From Liolophura sinensis (taxonomy: Eukaryota; Mollusca; Polyplacophora; Chitonida; Chitonidae), in the NCBI RefSeq assembly GCF_032854445.1, contig NC_088300.1:55152984-55216983 (forward strand): a DNA stretch of 64,000 bases, in the 5' to 3' direction. Below the pieces are notes generated by a model. It searched no databases, was not told the origin of the DNA, and worked only from the letters and a program-made list of their open reading frames with translations. The translations under genes were made by a program, and so were the position numbers. Below are positions 47,431 through 60,563 of this stretch, piece after piece; the first letter of the stretch is position 1, and each line of letters begins with the position of its first letter.

Positions 47431-47812
47431 CTGGATGGAGGCTCCCCTGCAGCTTTTTGTTTATTAGGTTTGGCGTAGATAGGTGAGGTAGTCTCTGTAT
47501 TAGCCGGAGGGACAGATACCCCTACAGGGCTGTCATACTCTGGCTCTGTGGTCAGGTCCTCCACATGAACTTGTAGCCCTGAGGATAAGGGGGTAACCTC
47601 CTTCCCTGCTATGGCAACAGAGGAGTTTGAGCCCACTTCAGGAGGATTGGAATGAGAGCCCTTTTGGGTACCACTGGAATGTAAGCTTTCTTCAGCCTTT
47701 ATACTGGAATGCAAGTCCGTTCCTGTAGAACTGGAGTTTGGTCCCTTTTTAACTTCTTCAGGTTGGGATGCTTCACCATGTCCTTGAGCTGCTTCACTTT
47801 TTTTCAAATAAT
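47431..47812 (-). CDS. ANKS1A: ANKS1 window exon 7: linker with YDSP and YAKP motifs
   Basis: A 382-nt exon that follows the ankyrin domain directly and begins DYLKKSEAAQ. The encoded stretch is hydrophilic, rich in Ser, Glu, Pro and Gly, and probably disordered. Near its end it has two tyrosines in SH2-type contexts, PEYDSP (47526-47537) and PIYAKP (47466-47477). Acceptor ttttgacag; donor CCAG|GTGCGC. Phase 1 in, phase 2 out. Confidence 0.87.
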
Positions 47813-50278
47813 CTGTCAAAAGATGGCAATCAGAGTAATATTACATATGGCCAATCAAACAGCCCCCAACCAACTAGAATTAGATATGCAGGTGGGAACA
47901 CACATCACAATCAAATAAGGCAGCAAAAAGCACTTAGTAAACAATGTTTGTAGAGTTGTTAAGCACTCCTAAGCAAGGAACTGACACATCACACAGATAG
48001 ATACGACAACTATTTAAATCTAAAGAGAAAATAGAATAAAGATGCTAGTGTGTGACAGGGTGTCAATTAACACAGAGAACAAGCAGGCTCCTTTGCCTCA
48101 AATCCTACTTCTCATGAATATTAGATGATGCAGCTAACAGCAGCAGAACAGCAGAACAATAATATTGATCAAGTTGCATATTGCAACATGTGCTCTGCAA
48201 GGAATATGTTCATACGAAAACAAGCCCAAAGAGGTATATGCATGTGTATGAGAACAGCTGTTCATTACTAGGGTTTGAAATTTATACAGAAACATTCATA
48301 GTAGATATACATGTGCAAACACAAAAATCCAAGGTAATCATCCCGCCTTGGTGTTCCTGAATATTAAATTGTGGAAGCTTCCACTGCTTCCACAAAACAC
48401 CCCTCCACAGCCCCCTAGCCTCCCCTCCCCTCATTCATCTTTGAGATGCTTCACTGCATGTATTATACTGTCACTGTGAGGTAAATGTAACAGATAATAA
48501 GGCTAATTTGCCAGCTATCTGTGGTTGTAATTTGTGAAAAACTATTGGAAATCATTTTCATTCAATTTTAAACCTTTTTTTTTTGTTTTTTGACCCAAGA
48601 TCTGAACAGTACATACAATTGCTATTTAAAGAAACTTTTTCCTAAACTGTTTGAAATCATGTTCATTTGAATTTATACCTTGGCTTGTTTTTTTCTTTCA
48701 ACTAATGCCCTCTATACCTGTTTGTAGATTGAAACTCCACTGTGTTAAATTTGTAGATAACATACAATCACTGTTTTTAAACAGAATTTTAAAACAGAAA
48801 CTGGATAATGTAAAATTTTACACTGCACAAAAATCTTTGCATGAATATATTCATATGAGATTATCTTGAGCTTTTGTAACAGAACAATGAGGTCTCCTAG
48901 GCCCACAAGTCCTCCAGTAATACATACATTGTTCTAATGCTCCAGGACTACATCCTGTTCTGACTGCAATCTATACCACAGCCTTATCAGTTAAGGCCTA
49001 GAATAGTCCCAGAGTACTTAAAGCAGGCTTTAGTCAGAGCTGCAACCACAGGTTATTTCTGTCCCTGGAGTGCTTAAGCCTGCGATTGTCCTGCTATCAT
49101 GTGTGAATGTCACCCTCCATGTTCTTGATGATTAATTTTCTCCAACGTATAACACTCATCACCCCCTATCATCCCATTGACCTTTGAGCTCAGTACTATT
49201 TCAACTGAACACTCATAACACAGCAGTACCTATCATTTATTGAGCTCAATAAAACAGTACAAGCTAACAGAGTGTCAACAAATGGCAGTAATTAAGGGTA
49301 AATGGATGTTTTTGGCAGGACAAATAAATAAAGGTCATTCCTCTGTTATTTCATAAGATTATAGGCATTACAAAACACCTTATGCCCTTAGCATGTAATT
49401 TAACCTTGGTGGGAAAGTACATGTACACCGTAGGCTATGTATCTGTTCATATTACATTCCATAAGAGTTCATGCTGACATATACATTATCAGGGAAAGCT
49501 GAAGAGATGTTCAAAACCCTTCTTATGTACTGATATGCTTTTAACAAATGGAAATGCATGGCTTTCCTGGTAATAGCAAGTTGGCAGACTTATTTCTTAA
49601 TTTTAACAATGATAATAATTACTTAATGTTATGCTTTAATATTGACAATTATATTACTGATGAGTGGAAGTAACAAGACAAATCTCCCTTTAACTCATGA
49701 AGAGTAGCCCAGATGTCGGTAAAATGTCAAGACAAAATCAGCTTTAATAGAATGAGCCGGGCTTGAACTCTTGGCTATAATTGTGATAGGCTTGTAAATC
49801 ATGACATGGTTCATCCACCTTAATGATGTGAAATTTCCAGGCATTGTCACTTCCAAAATTCACATTTTCCAGAAAACTAGTAATAAATAGTTAACAATCA
49901 TATGTCGAAATGAACTTATCAGTTGAATTTTCACTCATAAACAGCTGAGTATAAATTAATTTATATGTATATGCCAAGTGACTGTTGTGTACATATATAT
50001 TAGCCCACAGCCAAGTTAGTTCTCAATTTCAATTTTTTTTCTTGGCCTAACTACATGTACAAAATTCACAGAACTGAGAGTTACTTTTAACTTTTCCAAT
50101 CTCCAGGTTTCTCAGTTTTAAAGACCCTTTATGAACCTTGCATAACATTCGTTCACTACATGAACAGTTTCAAATATTTAAAATACTGCAGACACAGAGA
50201 ATGAGAATTTATAGCTATGAAAGCACTTTTCTGTATAAAAGAATGCAGTTGTTGATAAGGAGGAACCTGTTTGCTTAC

Positions 50279-50380
50279 CTTTGATCAGTGTTATCATGTC
50301 CAAAGCTATCTGTGTGTTCAGAGCTGTTAGTATATCAATGGCTGTTTTCCCTTGACTGTCCTTCTCTGATACAGGAATAC
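50279..50380 (-). CDS. ANKS1A: ANKS1 window exon 6: degenerate last ankyrin unit
   Basis: A 102-nt phase 1-1 exon. It encodes a capping ankyrin unit, SEKDSQGKTAIDILTAL, followed by a helix ending in MITLIK. The GKTAIDI core corresponds to the GLTALDTV unit that closes the ankyrin region of ANKS1A. Acceptor tttatttgaag is weaker than most in this gene; donor AAAG|GTAAGC is strong. Confidence 0.9.
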
Positions 50381-51103
50381 CTTCAAATAAAGAAATACAA
50401 AATTGTAGAAGTAAATAGCTCAACAATGGTTCTAAAAATTTCAAAAGCTTATCTTTGCTGGCATCCAGGAACAACTTCAACATAAAGAGGCTTCATTTTA
50501 GAATTCCATCCCTGTAAATGCATGCCAATATATGTATGAAGATTCAGGGTAAGTGACATCTGAAGTACATAAATAACACACTTGTGCACTTGTGTCTATC
50601 ATAACAGCGTACATAATCATGCATGCAGAAAAAACCAATCACTGCAAAAAACAAAAAAACAAAACAAAAACAACTTTTGATTGTTGAAACAAGATTTGAT
50701 AGCATGGCTTCGACAGGGCTTGCCTGTAGGAGACACATAAATGCTCCTCCCTTATGCCATTGTGCTTTATATGACTGTATGTAAAACCTCAGCTGAATAC
50801 ATACAGAACATTTTTAGATACTACATATACCTCTAACATTTACCATAACATCGATTCTAATACACAACAGACCCAGTCAGGAAGTTTGTTATTTACAGTA
50901 ATTGTTATGAAAACAGTGCATCAACGATGGAACATCCTTCTTGTGTTATTGCGCTATACATGTATGCAAACCCTCATTACATGCAGGACCTGTTGAGATA
51001 CTACCCCATACTACATCTGCTGCAACATTGCTTTCTCTGTTATTGAACGCCGATGCTCCGAGCATAACATAAACTACATAAGCTAAAAATACAATTTACT
51101 TAT

Positions 51104-51512
51104 ACATAGCTAACTCACCACCCTGCGCAACAACCACATCACCCCACATAGCTAACTCACCACCCTGTGTAGCTTCCACATCACCCCACATAGCTAACTC
51201 ACCACCCTGTGTAACTACCACATCACCCCACACATAGTTAACTCACCACCCTGCGTAACTACCACATCACTCCACATAGCTAACTCATCACCCTGTGTGA
51301 CTACCATATCACCAAACATAGCTAACTCACCACCCTGCGTAACTACCACATCACCCCACATAGCTAACTCACCACCCTGTGTAACTACCATATCACCAAA
51401 CATAGCTAACTCACCACCCTGCATAACTATCACATCACCCCACATGGATAATACATAACCCTTTGTAGCTACATCACCCCACATAGCTAACACACCACCC
51501 TGCATTGCTAAG
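51104..51512 (+). repeat. 42-bp minisatellite
   Basis: Nearly ten copies of a 42-bp unit with 'tagctaactcaccaccctg' and 'gtaactaccacatcacccca'. Because 42 is a multiple of three, the minus strand shows a spurious open frame of 14-residue repeats. Confidence 0.9.
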
Positions 51513-51544
51513 GATCCCCAGGTACCTTTACACTTTTAAGTGTA

Positions 51545-51652
51545 ACATTAAAACTGAGTGGGAGGTAACTGCAGCTGGATTTGAACCTGCAAACTAAATG
51601 CTTAAGGGTTAGTGGTCTGAACTTAATCTAGGCTGCTTGGCCAAAGAGGCTC
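51545..51652 (-). mobile_element. tRNA-like SINE head
   Basis: On the minus strand TTTGGCCAAGCAGCC and GGTTCAAATCC resemble the A and B boxes of a Leu/Ser-type tRNA. No acceptor stem closes, and the sequence continues into an unrelated body, so a SINE remnant is favoured. Confidence 0.4.
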
Positions 51653-51852
51653 ACCATACACAGGCATCTCTATGGATTCTTTAGTTTGATTCTATGCTGA
51701 CTAAAGATCTCAACAAGGCATAAGCACATAGGAAAAGCTGTGTGAAATCTTAGAAATATTGTAATTTTCCATAAAAATACCAAATTACCCATCTTTTTCC
51801 ACTCTTCTTACATGTAGTTCAATTTTTACTAGTGAGCTTCACAAAGTACTGG

Positions 51853-52030
51853 GCTATTTATTTATTTATGTATCTGACTGGTGTTTTACGCTGTACTCAA
51901 GAATATTTCACTTATACGACGGTGAACAACATTATGGTGGGTGGAAACCGGGCAGAGCCCACTGAAAAACCCACAACCATCCGCAGGTTGCAGGCAGACG
52001 TTCCCACGTACAGCCGGAGAGGAAGCAAGC
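51853..52030 (-). mobile_element. SINE copy lacking the head
   Basis: Minus-strand body and tail: 'gcaacctgcggatggttgtg', 'gttgttcaccgtcgtataag', 'gcgtaaaacaccagtcagat' and an AAAT-type tail. Same family as 38539-38803. Confidence 0.8.
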
Positions 52031-53814
52031 TACTGGGCTATGCATGACAAATGATCATGCATGATTTAATGTTTTGGTATTATTCAAACCACTTTCAAGA
52101 ATGGAGTCTAATGGCTGTGGAAGTTGGTTGATGCTTCAAGATCGGAGTTGCCACAGTACTCTACTTTGCTAACTCAGAAATGTCTGCTGTTTTCAATTGG
52201 AAATATCAAATGAAACAAACCACATAATCACAATGATGTATAACACAGTCTGAAAAATAAGTTGTCTTAAATGTAATGGAACAAAGTTACGTACCTTGTC
52301 ACATTTTATGATAGACCAAGAAAAAATTGACAATCACCACCAATACCATACGCCTTTGATGAAGGGTTCTGCTGGCCTTGCCACAGACAACCTTTCTACA
52401 AATCATGTATCTGCAGTATGTTTACATGTATTTGCTCCAACAGGCACAGAGGTAATGATGACACTTGACTCTGTGGTGTTTATATGACTAACATGGTACA
52501 AGATTGAAGATAATACATTTAATGGCAATGAATGCAATGTAATAATTGTATGCAGCCATTATGGCGGACAGCACATGGTGGAATGCAAATATCTATGACA
52601 AAGTGCCAGAAATCGTTCTAGTTGGTGCCAGTGAGCACCCGGCTAATATTTAACACAAATACTCCAGGGATATTTCACAGGATGGCCAAACGTGCCCAGG
52701 GCCTCCTGTACAACTTAACACAACCCATCCCAAATTAAAGCCACAATTGTCATGGGTTGCCTGCACCAATGTTTCACACATGCACGGCATGGCTCAGTCA
52801 AAAATCAATGAGAGAGGGAAAATTTTAGCCAAAGAAGAAAACCACACTTGTAAAGATATGAGCTGATATCATAACAGTCTGAAAATGTAGAACAGAAGTT
52901 AATTTGTGCCGTCTCTCTCAAGGCCACCTAAATGTGTAACAAGTGCCAGAGGGAGGGTTGGGGACTGAATTAATTACCCAGCAGACCTGTTCTGAGGAGG
53001 CTAGAGCAGATGTTAGAAATGTCTACACTTAAAGCCTTATCTCCAAGACAACAGGCTAATCTCAAGCTTAACCTTCTCATTAGCACTGGCATTTCCTCCT
53101 GACAAGTCACCAACAGCACCCTGTATAACTAACAGTATGCAGACAGCACTAGTATATGTCACCGTATACCACCTTCTGGACAACAACAGAAACACATGTA
53201 ACGGAAGCACCCGTAGGTCGTAAATGCATGATTATTTTTGTACTGTCATCTGTACATGTAAGTGCAGGAATTTTCCCCTTAGAAATAATGAATGCTTTAT
53301 GCATATTAATCATCAAGCAGTGTTCAACATCTGTGGAAATCTTGCGAGAGCCATGGGATTTTAATCTACTTTTTTCCTTTACTCGTAAAACGCTTTACGT
53401 GGCTCTCCAGAGATTTCGTGGAAGTCAAATACTCGATATTAAGTCACAAATCGGTGAGGTTTATTTTGTGTGTACATGTACTTATATTTTCATAACTGTA
53501 TGTTTCATTTTTTAGAACAAAATTTTTCTCCTCAGAAGGACACTAAAATAAATTAAACACCTAAATTACACACAGGTGCATGTAGCACTCCAAATGGTCA
53601 GCAGAACCTGTTTGCAGCTGTATAATTCAGAAAGCTGTCAGCTGAGAACGTAAAGGTGGCCCTCACACTTGTACGTGGCAATAGTGAGTTCCAGCCTCTT
53701 AAGCTTCCAGGGGGAACAGCTCTTATAGGGAAGGTTCTCAGCCCGCTGATTAATAATTTGTTTCTTCACAAAGGCTTAAAGTGAACCTTGTTGGGCACAG
53801 ATCTATGTACTTAC

Positions 53815-53890
53815 CTTTGTCAAGCAATAATCTAATGGCGTCTGCTTTACAGTAACAGCATGCCTCGTGCAGAGCTGTGCCATGGGATGT
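53815..53890 (-). CDS. ANKS1A: ANKS1 window exon 5: ankyrin repeat 6
   Basis: A 76-nt exon encoding SHGTALHEACYCKADAIRLL and ending in a split Gly codon (phase 1). GTALHEA matches the SALHEAALFGK-type sixth repeat of ANKS1A. Acceptor tgtgttccag, donor AAAG|GTAAGT. Confidence 0.92.
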
Positions 53891-54002
53891 CTGGAACACA
53901 AACACATTAGCCATTAAGCACAGAGCTTACATCTGCACGGGATTCCCGGAAACAGAACACATATACAAGAGAAAGAAAAAAAAGAGATTTATCCTGAATA
54001 TT

Positions 54003-54046
54003 TATTATTTTTTTTTTTTATTTTTTTTTTATTTTTTTTTGCATTT
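54003..54046 (+). repeat. T-rich low-complexity tract
   Basis: Nearly uninterrupted T with a few A. It is on the tail side of the adjacent minus-strand SINE and probably its poly(A)-like end. Confidence 0.7.
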
Positions 54047-54415
54047 ATTTATGTGATTGTTTAACTCCATACTGAAGAATTTATCAATTACACGATGACA
54101 GCCAGATATGCTGGTGATGGAATCCTGAATGTCTCCAGTAAACCGTGCTCTTTGGTTAGTTATTATCAAACTTTCCCACCTGGGACAACACATACTTGCA
54201 TATCATATTGGTGGAGGCAAATTATCTTCGTTGAATGCAAGATTGCATGAAAAGACACAAGAACGTGTTGAAGTGCTTATTGCCTCCAAGGTCCCAATGA
54301 CAATAAATGTGAGGGAATCAAAAATGTGTCTGCCCAAGGCCAGAGTTGAACCCACACCTTATTCATTACTGGCTGAGGATTGCACACTTTACAGCTAAGC
54401 TACATTAATCTCCCT
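54035..54415 (-). mobile_element. Second tRNA-derived SINE family, diverged copy
   Basis: On the minus strand a tRNA-like head occurs at about 54415-54340 with A box TAGCTTAGCTGT and B box GGGTTCAACTC. A body follows that ends near 'aattcttcagtatggagtta' and an AT-rich tail. The head and body differ from the 38539-38803 family, although the tail end is related in style. Confidence 0.5.
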
Positions 54416-57411
54416 CAACAAAAGAACTGTTATAAGTTTGAAACAAACATACACAAATAATGCTCATAACAGTCTAAAGCTCAGTCACGGTAATACATGT
54501 GTATAAATTAAAATACTTCACATGTACAATGCATGTGTATACATCCTACAGTAGACGTACACTGTACATATAGATAGTAGTCTGTGGAAACACTTTATAC
54601 ATGTATGAATTGTTTACAGACAGGTTTATATTTATATCCAGAACTGTTTCATCCTTATTTAATTTTCAGGGAGAAAAAAACCATTAAAAAATAGAAGGCA
54701 TTGCTAAGGAATCAAACAAGAAAAAATGTAAAAAATCTAAAAGAGGAAGTCAATTACAGGGTGCAAAGTAATCAATACTTTGGGTCAAAAATTCAAATTT
54801 TATTTGATTCCTTCTCATGTCTGGCCATTTAAATATTTTTGAAAAGGCTTTTGAAGGACACAGCAACACCCTGTGCAGATCACTACCTTAACATCTGCAC
54901 ACCGTTGCATTTGTTAGCTGGAAATGGGGAAGGAATTTATAGTCCAACCAAATCTAGACCAGATACATGCAGCTTGCTCAAATATGGCATCAATCTGCTG
55001 GGATGATTCACGGCTTGGTAAAACAAATATTTCCTTGATAACACATGTAATGCGATCACTGAAACTGTTCAAACATTTATGTGTTCTATCTTCACTCAAC
55101 AACTCCATCAATGTCAGACAGAAAATTATACCCTTCAGGTTCAACAAATAATAGTTAGGTAACAGCATATGCCGGTGTTATTTTACGCTTGATTTCTGAA
55201 AAGTTCTATGGATATGAAAAAGGTTATACTCTTACATACAAACATTATAACCGAGAGTGTTTTTCCTTATAAATACAGACTGTAACATCCCTCGAGGTTT
55301 GCCCATAACAACCATGTCACATCTATCTAATGGACAGATCAGAAAAAGGCTCCAGATATCACACACATCTAGTAAATTACACAAGAAAGCCATAAAGTGT
55401 ATGTCTGTCCTTTCACCTAAAAGCAAAAAAAAAAAAAAAAAAGAGGGAGTAATTTTCATTCCTATAGATGCTGATGTTAGCAATATTGTCAGCCATATTT
55501 ATCAGCCTGGCCATTGATCATAGCCTTGAGAATCAATAGGAAGGCTGTGCTATAAGTGGAAAGTCCGAACAGTGGCACGTACCTCCATCTCCAACCCTAG
55601 AGAGCGAGCTAAATGCCGGTGGTACAGTGGTTTGACCTTGGGCTAAAGCCCTGTACCTGAGGGGGATGACAGTTCATCTGATTTGAGCGAGTCAAGACAA
55701 AGGGAGAGGAGGGCATGGCTGCAACCATAGGCTTAGCTAAAGAGAGAGAGACACAGAGAGAAGAATCGGCACATCCTGAGGACATGCCAGTGTTAGAGCT
55801 AATGGCCAAAGTATAGATTTTGGAGGCAGCATCACTTCCGTCACTGTCACTTCTCATTTACACACATCATCTTACCACAAGAGACTCAAGAGAAAAACAC
55901 ATGTTAACATTTGCATTCAAGCAAAGTACCTTAACTGTATATTGCATTAAATCCCTGTTGATTTCCCTCTCTTCCTTCAATTTATTTTTTAATGTCATAA
56001 GCAGGAGCTATATTTAGAGGCCCTGATCTATCATGTCGGTGAGGAAGCTGAAGCACCAAGTCACCTATGTCTTGACACAGCATCCCTCATCAGATTAATA
56101 CCTTATCCTAACACAACAAAAGAGCAGCTGGTCTTCATTTTCTCACAGGCTGAATCCTACCAGGCTAAAGTCCTATCAGACACTTTACATCAGAGCCACA
56201 TGTCTTTAAGATCTTTTAGTGAAGGATTCAACTGATGTGAAAACTAATGTACATGATATACATATTCAGGAAAAAAAATAATGGAACGCCTTCTCAATTT
56301 TCTACATTTATTTTCAGGGAGTATTCATGTTCATATATTTCATCATTCAGATCTGTTTATGAGCTATTTTATATGACCAAAATGATATCCTTGAGCTCAT
56401 TTCTGGAAAAGAAATCCTTCTTGTGGTTTCAGCAGGACTAAGTTTTTTTTTTTTGCCGATATTTTGTTGATAGTGATACTGAAATTCCCCCTCTTAAGTC
56501 TGTCCAATCTTTATATTTTTATGATTTTCCTGTTTTTTTCAAAGCTTTCCGATCAAGTAAAAATATCTACAACAGGAAAAATTACTGGAATAGTCCACAT
56601 GTGCCACAAATTAGAACTTTATCTTTATACCCTCCCCTGATGTTGGGAAAAGATTTATTCTGCCCATAAAAGAACAATTTACATGCTTGTCGCGTTAACA
56701 AGTGCTGGTATAACAATGCCAACTATCCTAAAACTGTTTTCTTCAATGGAGATGTACAATTCATGTAGACATAAATAAGGGCAAATAGACTGAAATTGAC
56801 TGATAGACACATCAATAATAACCAGTTCCCAAACAAACTTGTCAAACTGGCGACCTCAACAAATATCAAGTTTTCTAGTTGGCTGATATAGTATTTGGAC
56901 TCGCAATTGCGGTCAGTCAGATTATTTTGATTGACAGCACTGACCGGCCAAATCAGAAAGAGGCTTGTATTAACCTGGTTAAAGACATGTTAAAAAATAG
57001 GTTAAGCAGGCCTAGGTGCCAAAAAGTATTTAAAGATCTTAAAAAAAATGAATGTAACAATATTATTAATCCTTGTTCTTTTATAAATCTATGATGAGTT
57101 GTTATCTATAATGATCATCATGGTGATTTTCATTTTGAGTGAAAAGCATTTTATAGTTTTCAATGGAGGTGTTGAAGTGGCTTATGCAATTTGAGATTTG
57201 GCTCCAGCTGATGAAGTGACCTACATTTGTACACACTGAACTGTCACTTGTACACACAACCAGGTAGCTTGTGTGCAGGTAAGCAGGCTGTAACCATTTG
57301 CCCTGCTATAACAATGCGCTCTACCTGCCAGGTGTTAAATAGGTCATTATAACAACACAAAGCAGACACAGTGGTCTGTATGTACATGGGATTGATCCAT
57401 GTTAACATGGA

Positions 57412-57478
57412 GTGAGTAAGTGAGTGAGTGCTTGGGGTTTAAAGTTGTACTTAACAATTTTTCAGTCATATGACAAGG
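57412..57478 (-). mobile_element. Ultra-short retroposon (~65 nt), copy 1
   Basis: A 67-nt insert containing 'gtcatatgactgaaaaattg' and a (CACT)n-type 3' tail on the minus strand, flanked by a perfect 13-bp duplication ATGTTAACATGGA at 57399-57411 and 57479-57491. The duplication length is that of LINE-mediated insertion. Confidence 0.75.
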
Positions 57479-60341
57479 ATGTTAACATGGAATCCCTGTG
57501 ACATCATCAGTATCAGCAGTGACTCTGAGTCACACCTCTTCTCTGTACCCATGCACTGTCACATACGGTATATGTACATGCATGCTACAAGTGGGCTGGG
57601 AGTCCAACATACCGGTGGATGTAGGGGCCCAGATGGGCAAAGTCCTCCCGGACAATACACTGTGTGTCATATCACACTTGTCACTGTGACTGAGTGGCTA
57701 GGACATCACTGGGCAGTATACAAAGAATCAGCTGTGCAATCTAGTTTATGAACATGAATATATCAAAGTTTCTAAAAATATGAGGATGTATGAAATCAAA
57801 CTACACATTTTCTAAGTTTCAATGTTCATCACACACTTTGTTTAATCCTCAAAAAGAAAATCTCCACATTCAGTGAAACATATTACCACATATGATTTTG
57901 GACAGAAGAGCAAGCAATAATTAAGTGCTTTATAAGATAACCCATTTGTTCCATCATTAAGTGTGGATTTCAATGCATGTATTCTGTGGAATATATTTGG
58001 TCTCATGTCTACAATCATGGAACAAACATGATGAATCTGTTTGTCAATAATTCATCTCACTAAGAAATCTCTTCCAAGGTTGTACGCGTCTAAAAATACA
58101 CAAAACCTTAGGTAAATGAGAGTTTTAGAAGGGCATTATCAGGAGGGATGGTTGCTATAATCTGTTTTGACTTCTACATGTATTTCAATCCTCAAGGTCA
58201 CTAGTATCAAACAAAGGATTTCTGCCAATCTTTTGCTTAGCTATGTATTTGTGACTTGTCTGTAAACATTGTGCTAACAATCCACCTGCCAATCACAGGT
58301 TGAACAACAGGAGGTAACCTACATGCAGTTACATGCACATACATACAGCACATTGGCTGACAGCAATCTTAAATTCTCCTGAGTGAAACAAAAGAAAGAT
58401 ATATTTAAACTGAAAAATGGATCACAAAAGGTCACAGAGAATATGTGATATTCTTCCAGATAACTCTCATGCATCCATTTCACAAGTGAGATGTACACAT
58501 TGGCCAAGCTTGAAATTTGACAGATCTAATGACATTTACAATAATAGAAGGGCTATCAAATGATGCAATCTGAACCATACAACACAGTAACAGACTTTAC
58601 ACGAACTCGTAAAAAAAGCAAATATCCTTTTCTCCAGAACCCTTCATGTATCTCACTCAAGTAAATGCCAAGGTTTCCATTCCAAGTTTAGAACTAATTA
58701 TACTGGACAAGCAATTTATGACTAACATACGTGTATGTAACTGATTCCACAGAGTATATGTTCAACACAAATAGCAATATGCCTAAGGCTTGAAAATAAA
58801 TCACTACCACCAACCCGCTAAAAAAATGTATGACATTTGAAATCATAACTGTGCCAGCCAGATTATATTTTTGAAACTGTTAAAATTTAATTTTATTGCT
58901 GTATACAGAATCAAGCTTTCAGTTAGTTAGATAGTTTTTGTATACATTTACAATGAAATTGACAATAAATTCTATTCTGCTGAAGGTGTTCAAGAAAAGA
59001 AAAGAAAAAAATGCTAATCTTCCAGTTTACCTCAGCAGTTTTCATAGGGAGTCAGTGCCACCAAAGTGTAGATTGGTTATATATTTGCCAACTTTATCTT
59101 TCTTTCTTCCAAGTTTTTTATTCCCTGTGCTCACTAAATCATTTTGCAGGTACAATCTTCCATACAGAATAAAGCAGCATGTGTGTAGACTGGGATCTGA
59201 AGTTGATGTATAGCAGGCCATATGAGACTGCTTTTCCATCCACTATCGTTGGTAAAATGCTATATATTACTTTCAGTTTTCGTCGTCAGACAGACAAATT
59301 GCTCCAAGGGTAAAGGAATGTTGGTTGTGTGGGAATCTACATAAACATGGTGGTTGGCAGATACTAGCATACATCACTATCTGTTGCAATTCACTATTTC
59401 TCTGTGTATCCTGCATACTGATTAAATATTAATTTACTTATCCATTAAAGACATTCTGTAATGTATTGTGGAATATTTGTTTTTCCTGCTGTAATTTCAT
59501 GTTAAACAAATACACCATTTATTCCCGATATGAACTTCCCTATTATATACCTGCTTCACAGCGGTACACATGTGCCTTTACAACACATACTAGATATTCT
59601 TCATAGAGCTGACCTTTTCCTTAGTCTTCAGTGAATTACATATGTGTTAAACTAACTCTGCTCTCTATACTTCTCCCAGGACCTGTACATAGATGTACGC
59701 GCTTGTCACTTAACAGTCTCCAAGGCCACCTGCACATAGACAGTTTTACAAGGCTGTTCTACGTGTACATCTTTCAGCATTAGAAAAACATACAAAGAAA
59801 TCTGAGATACTATGGGATCCTCTGACTTTGGGACCAGATTCCAGACATCAGAGCAAAAGATATAAATTTCTATTTCTGTGTATTAATTAATCTTCCAATT
59901 AATAAAATCTGCTAGAAGATTTTATATGACAAACTGCTGAAATTTAATTTTCTATAAAATGAAGAGTTTGAATTCCAGTATTTTAATGATGTGGGGGGAA
60001 ATGGCTATAAAAACTTTGTTAATCATGTAAAAATTCTAATATTCAGAGTTTTCACCAAAAATACCTCAATATTACTCTCAAAAGCATAACTACATTAATG
60101 ATCAATCTGAAACAAACATATCACTCTGTGAACAAACTACAGGGATATTTTTTTTAATAAGAATTGGGTGATATTGCTTGCCTTAATGTACTTCTGTTAG
60201 CCTGCACAAAGCAGTCATATACTCTATGTGCTTGCAGAAACCGCAATCCAGCACCCAGTAGCTGGGTAGGTCACTGCCGAGCAGAAGGTGACATGATCAC
60301 CATTAGACTACTTGTGTGTAAGCTGGTACAGGTATGCTTAC

Positions 60342-60563
60342 CTTGAGACCAATCTCAAAGCCTGTGTTCAGAAGGCGTTGCACTACTGCGACGTGTCCAA
60401 AACGGGATGCCAAGTGTAAAGGGGAGTGTTTCTGATGAACATGGAATGCTAATGAGGGATGCTTGGTCATGAGGAGTTGGACAACTTCATCTCGACCATA
60501 CTGAGCTGCCAGATCTAGGGGGGATTCCTCCTTGAGGTTACGTATCATTGGATCTGCCTGACC
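60342..60563 (-). CDS. ANKS1A: ANKS1 window exon 4: ankyrin repeats 4 and 5
   Basis: A 222-nt exon (74 codons, phase 0-0) carrying two repeats. The first is centred on ESPLDLAAQYGRDEVVQLL, where PLDLAA with Asp instead of His is typical of ANKS1 repeat 4. The second is KHSPLHLASRFGHVAVVQRL. Acceptor gttacag, donor CTCAAG|GTAAGC. It is followed in transcription by a 6.45-kb intron. Confidence 0.94.

Larger units (their letters stand above)
45862..50278 (-). other. Introns between exons 6 and 10
   Basis: Introns of 392, 499, 518 and 2,466 bp. I see no repeats of note, except a C-rich pyrimidine stretch near 48405-48440. Confidence 0.6.
50381..60341 (-). other. Introns flanking exon 5 (3.4 kb and 6.5 kb)
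   Basis: The first (50381-53814) has the 42-bp array, a tRNA-like head and one SINE. The second (53891-60341) has the second-family SINE at 54035, an A19 tract at 55425, a purine-rich (AG)n stretch near 55740 and ultra-short retroposon copy 1. Otherwise AT-rich sequence without recognisable genes. Confidence 0.6.

Noticed and set aside
51215-51505. 96-codon minus-strand frame of 14-residue repeats
   Set aside because: It is the 42-bp minisatellite read in frame; no start context, splice sites or homology.
53156-53515. 119-codon plus-strand frame
   Set aside because: AT-rich, no domain, no splice or promoter support; likely chance.
55606-55690. tRNA-like sequence (TGGTACAGTGG ... AGTTCATCTG)
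   Set aside because: The B box is poor and there is no second copy in the window, so a SINE call is not supported.
56879-57094. 71-codon plus-strand frame in AT-rich DNA
   Set aside because: Starts at a non-ATG codon and shows no family resemblance; chance or fossil DNA.
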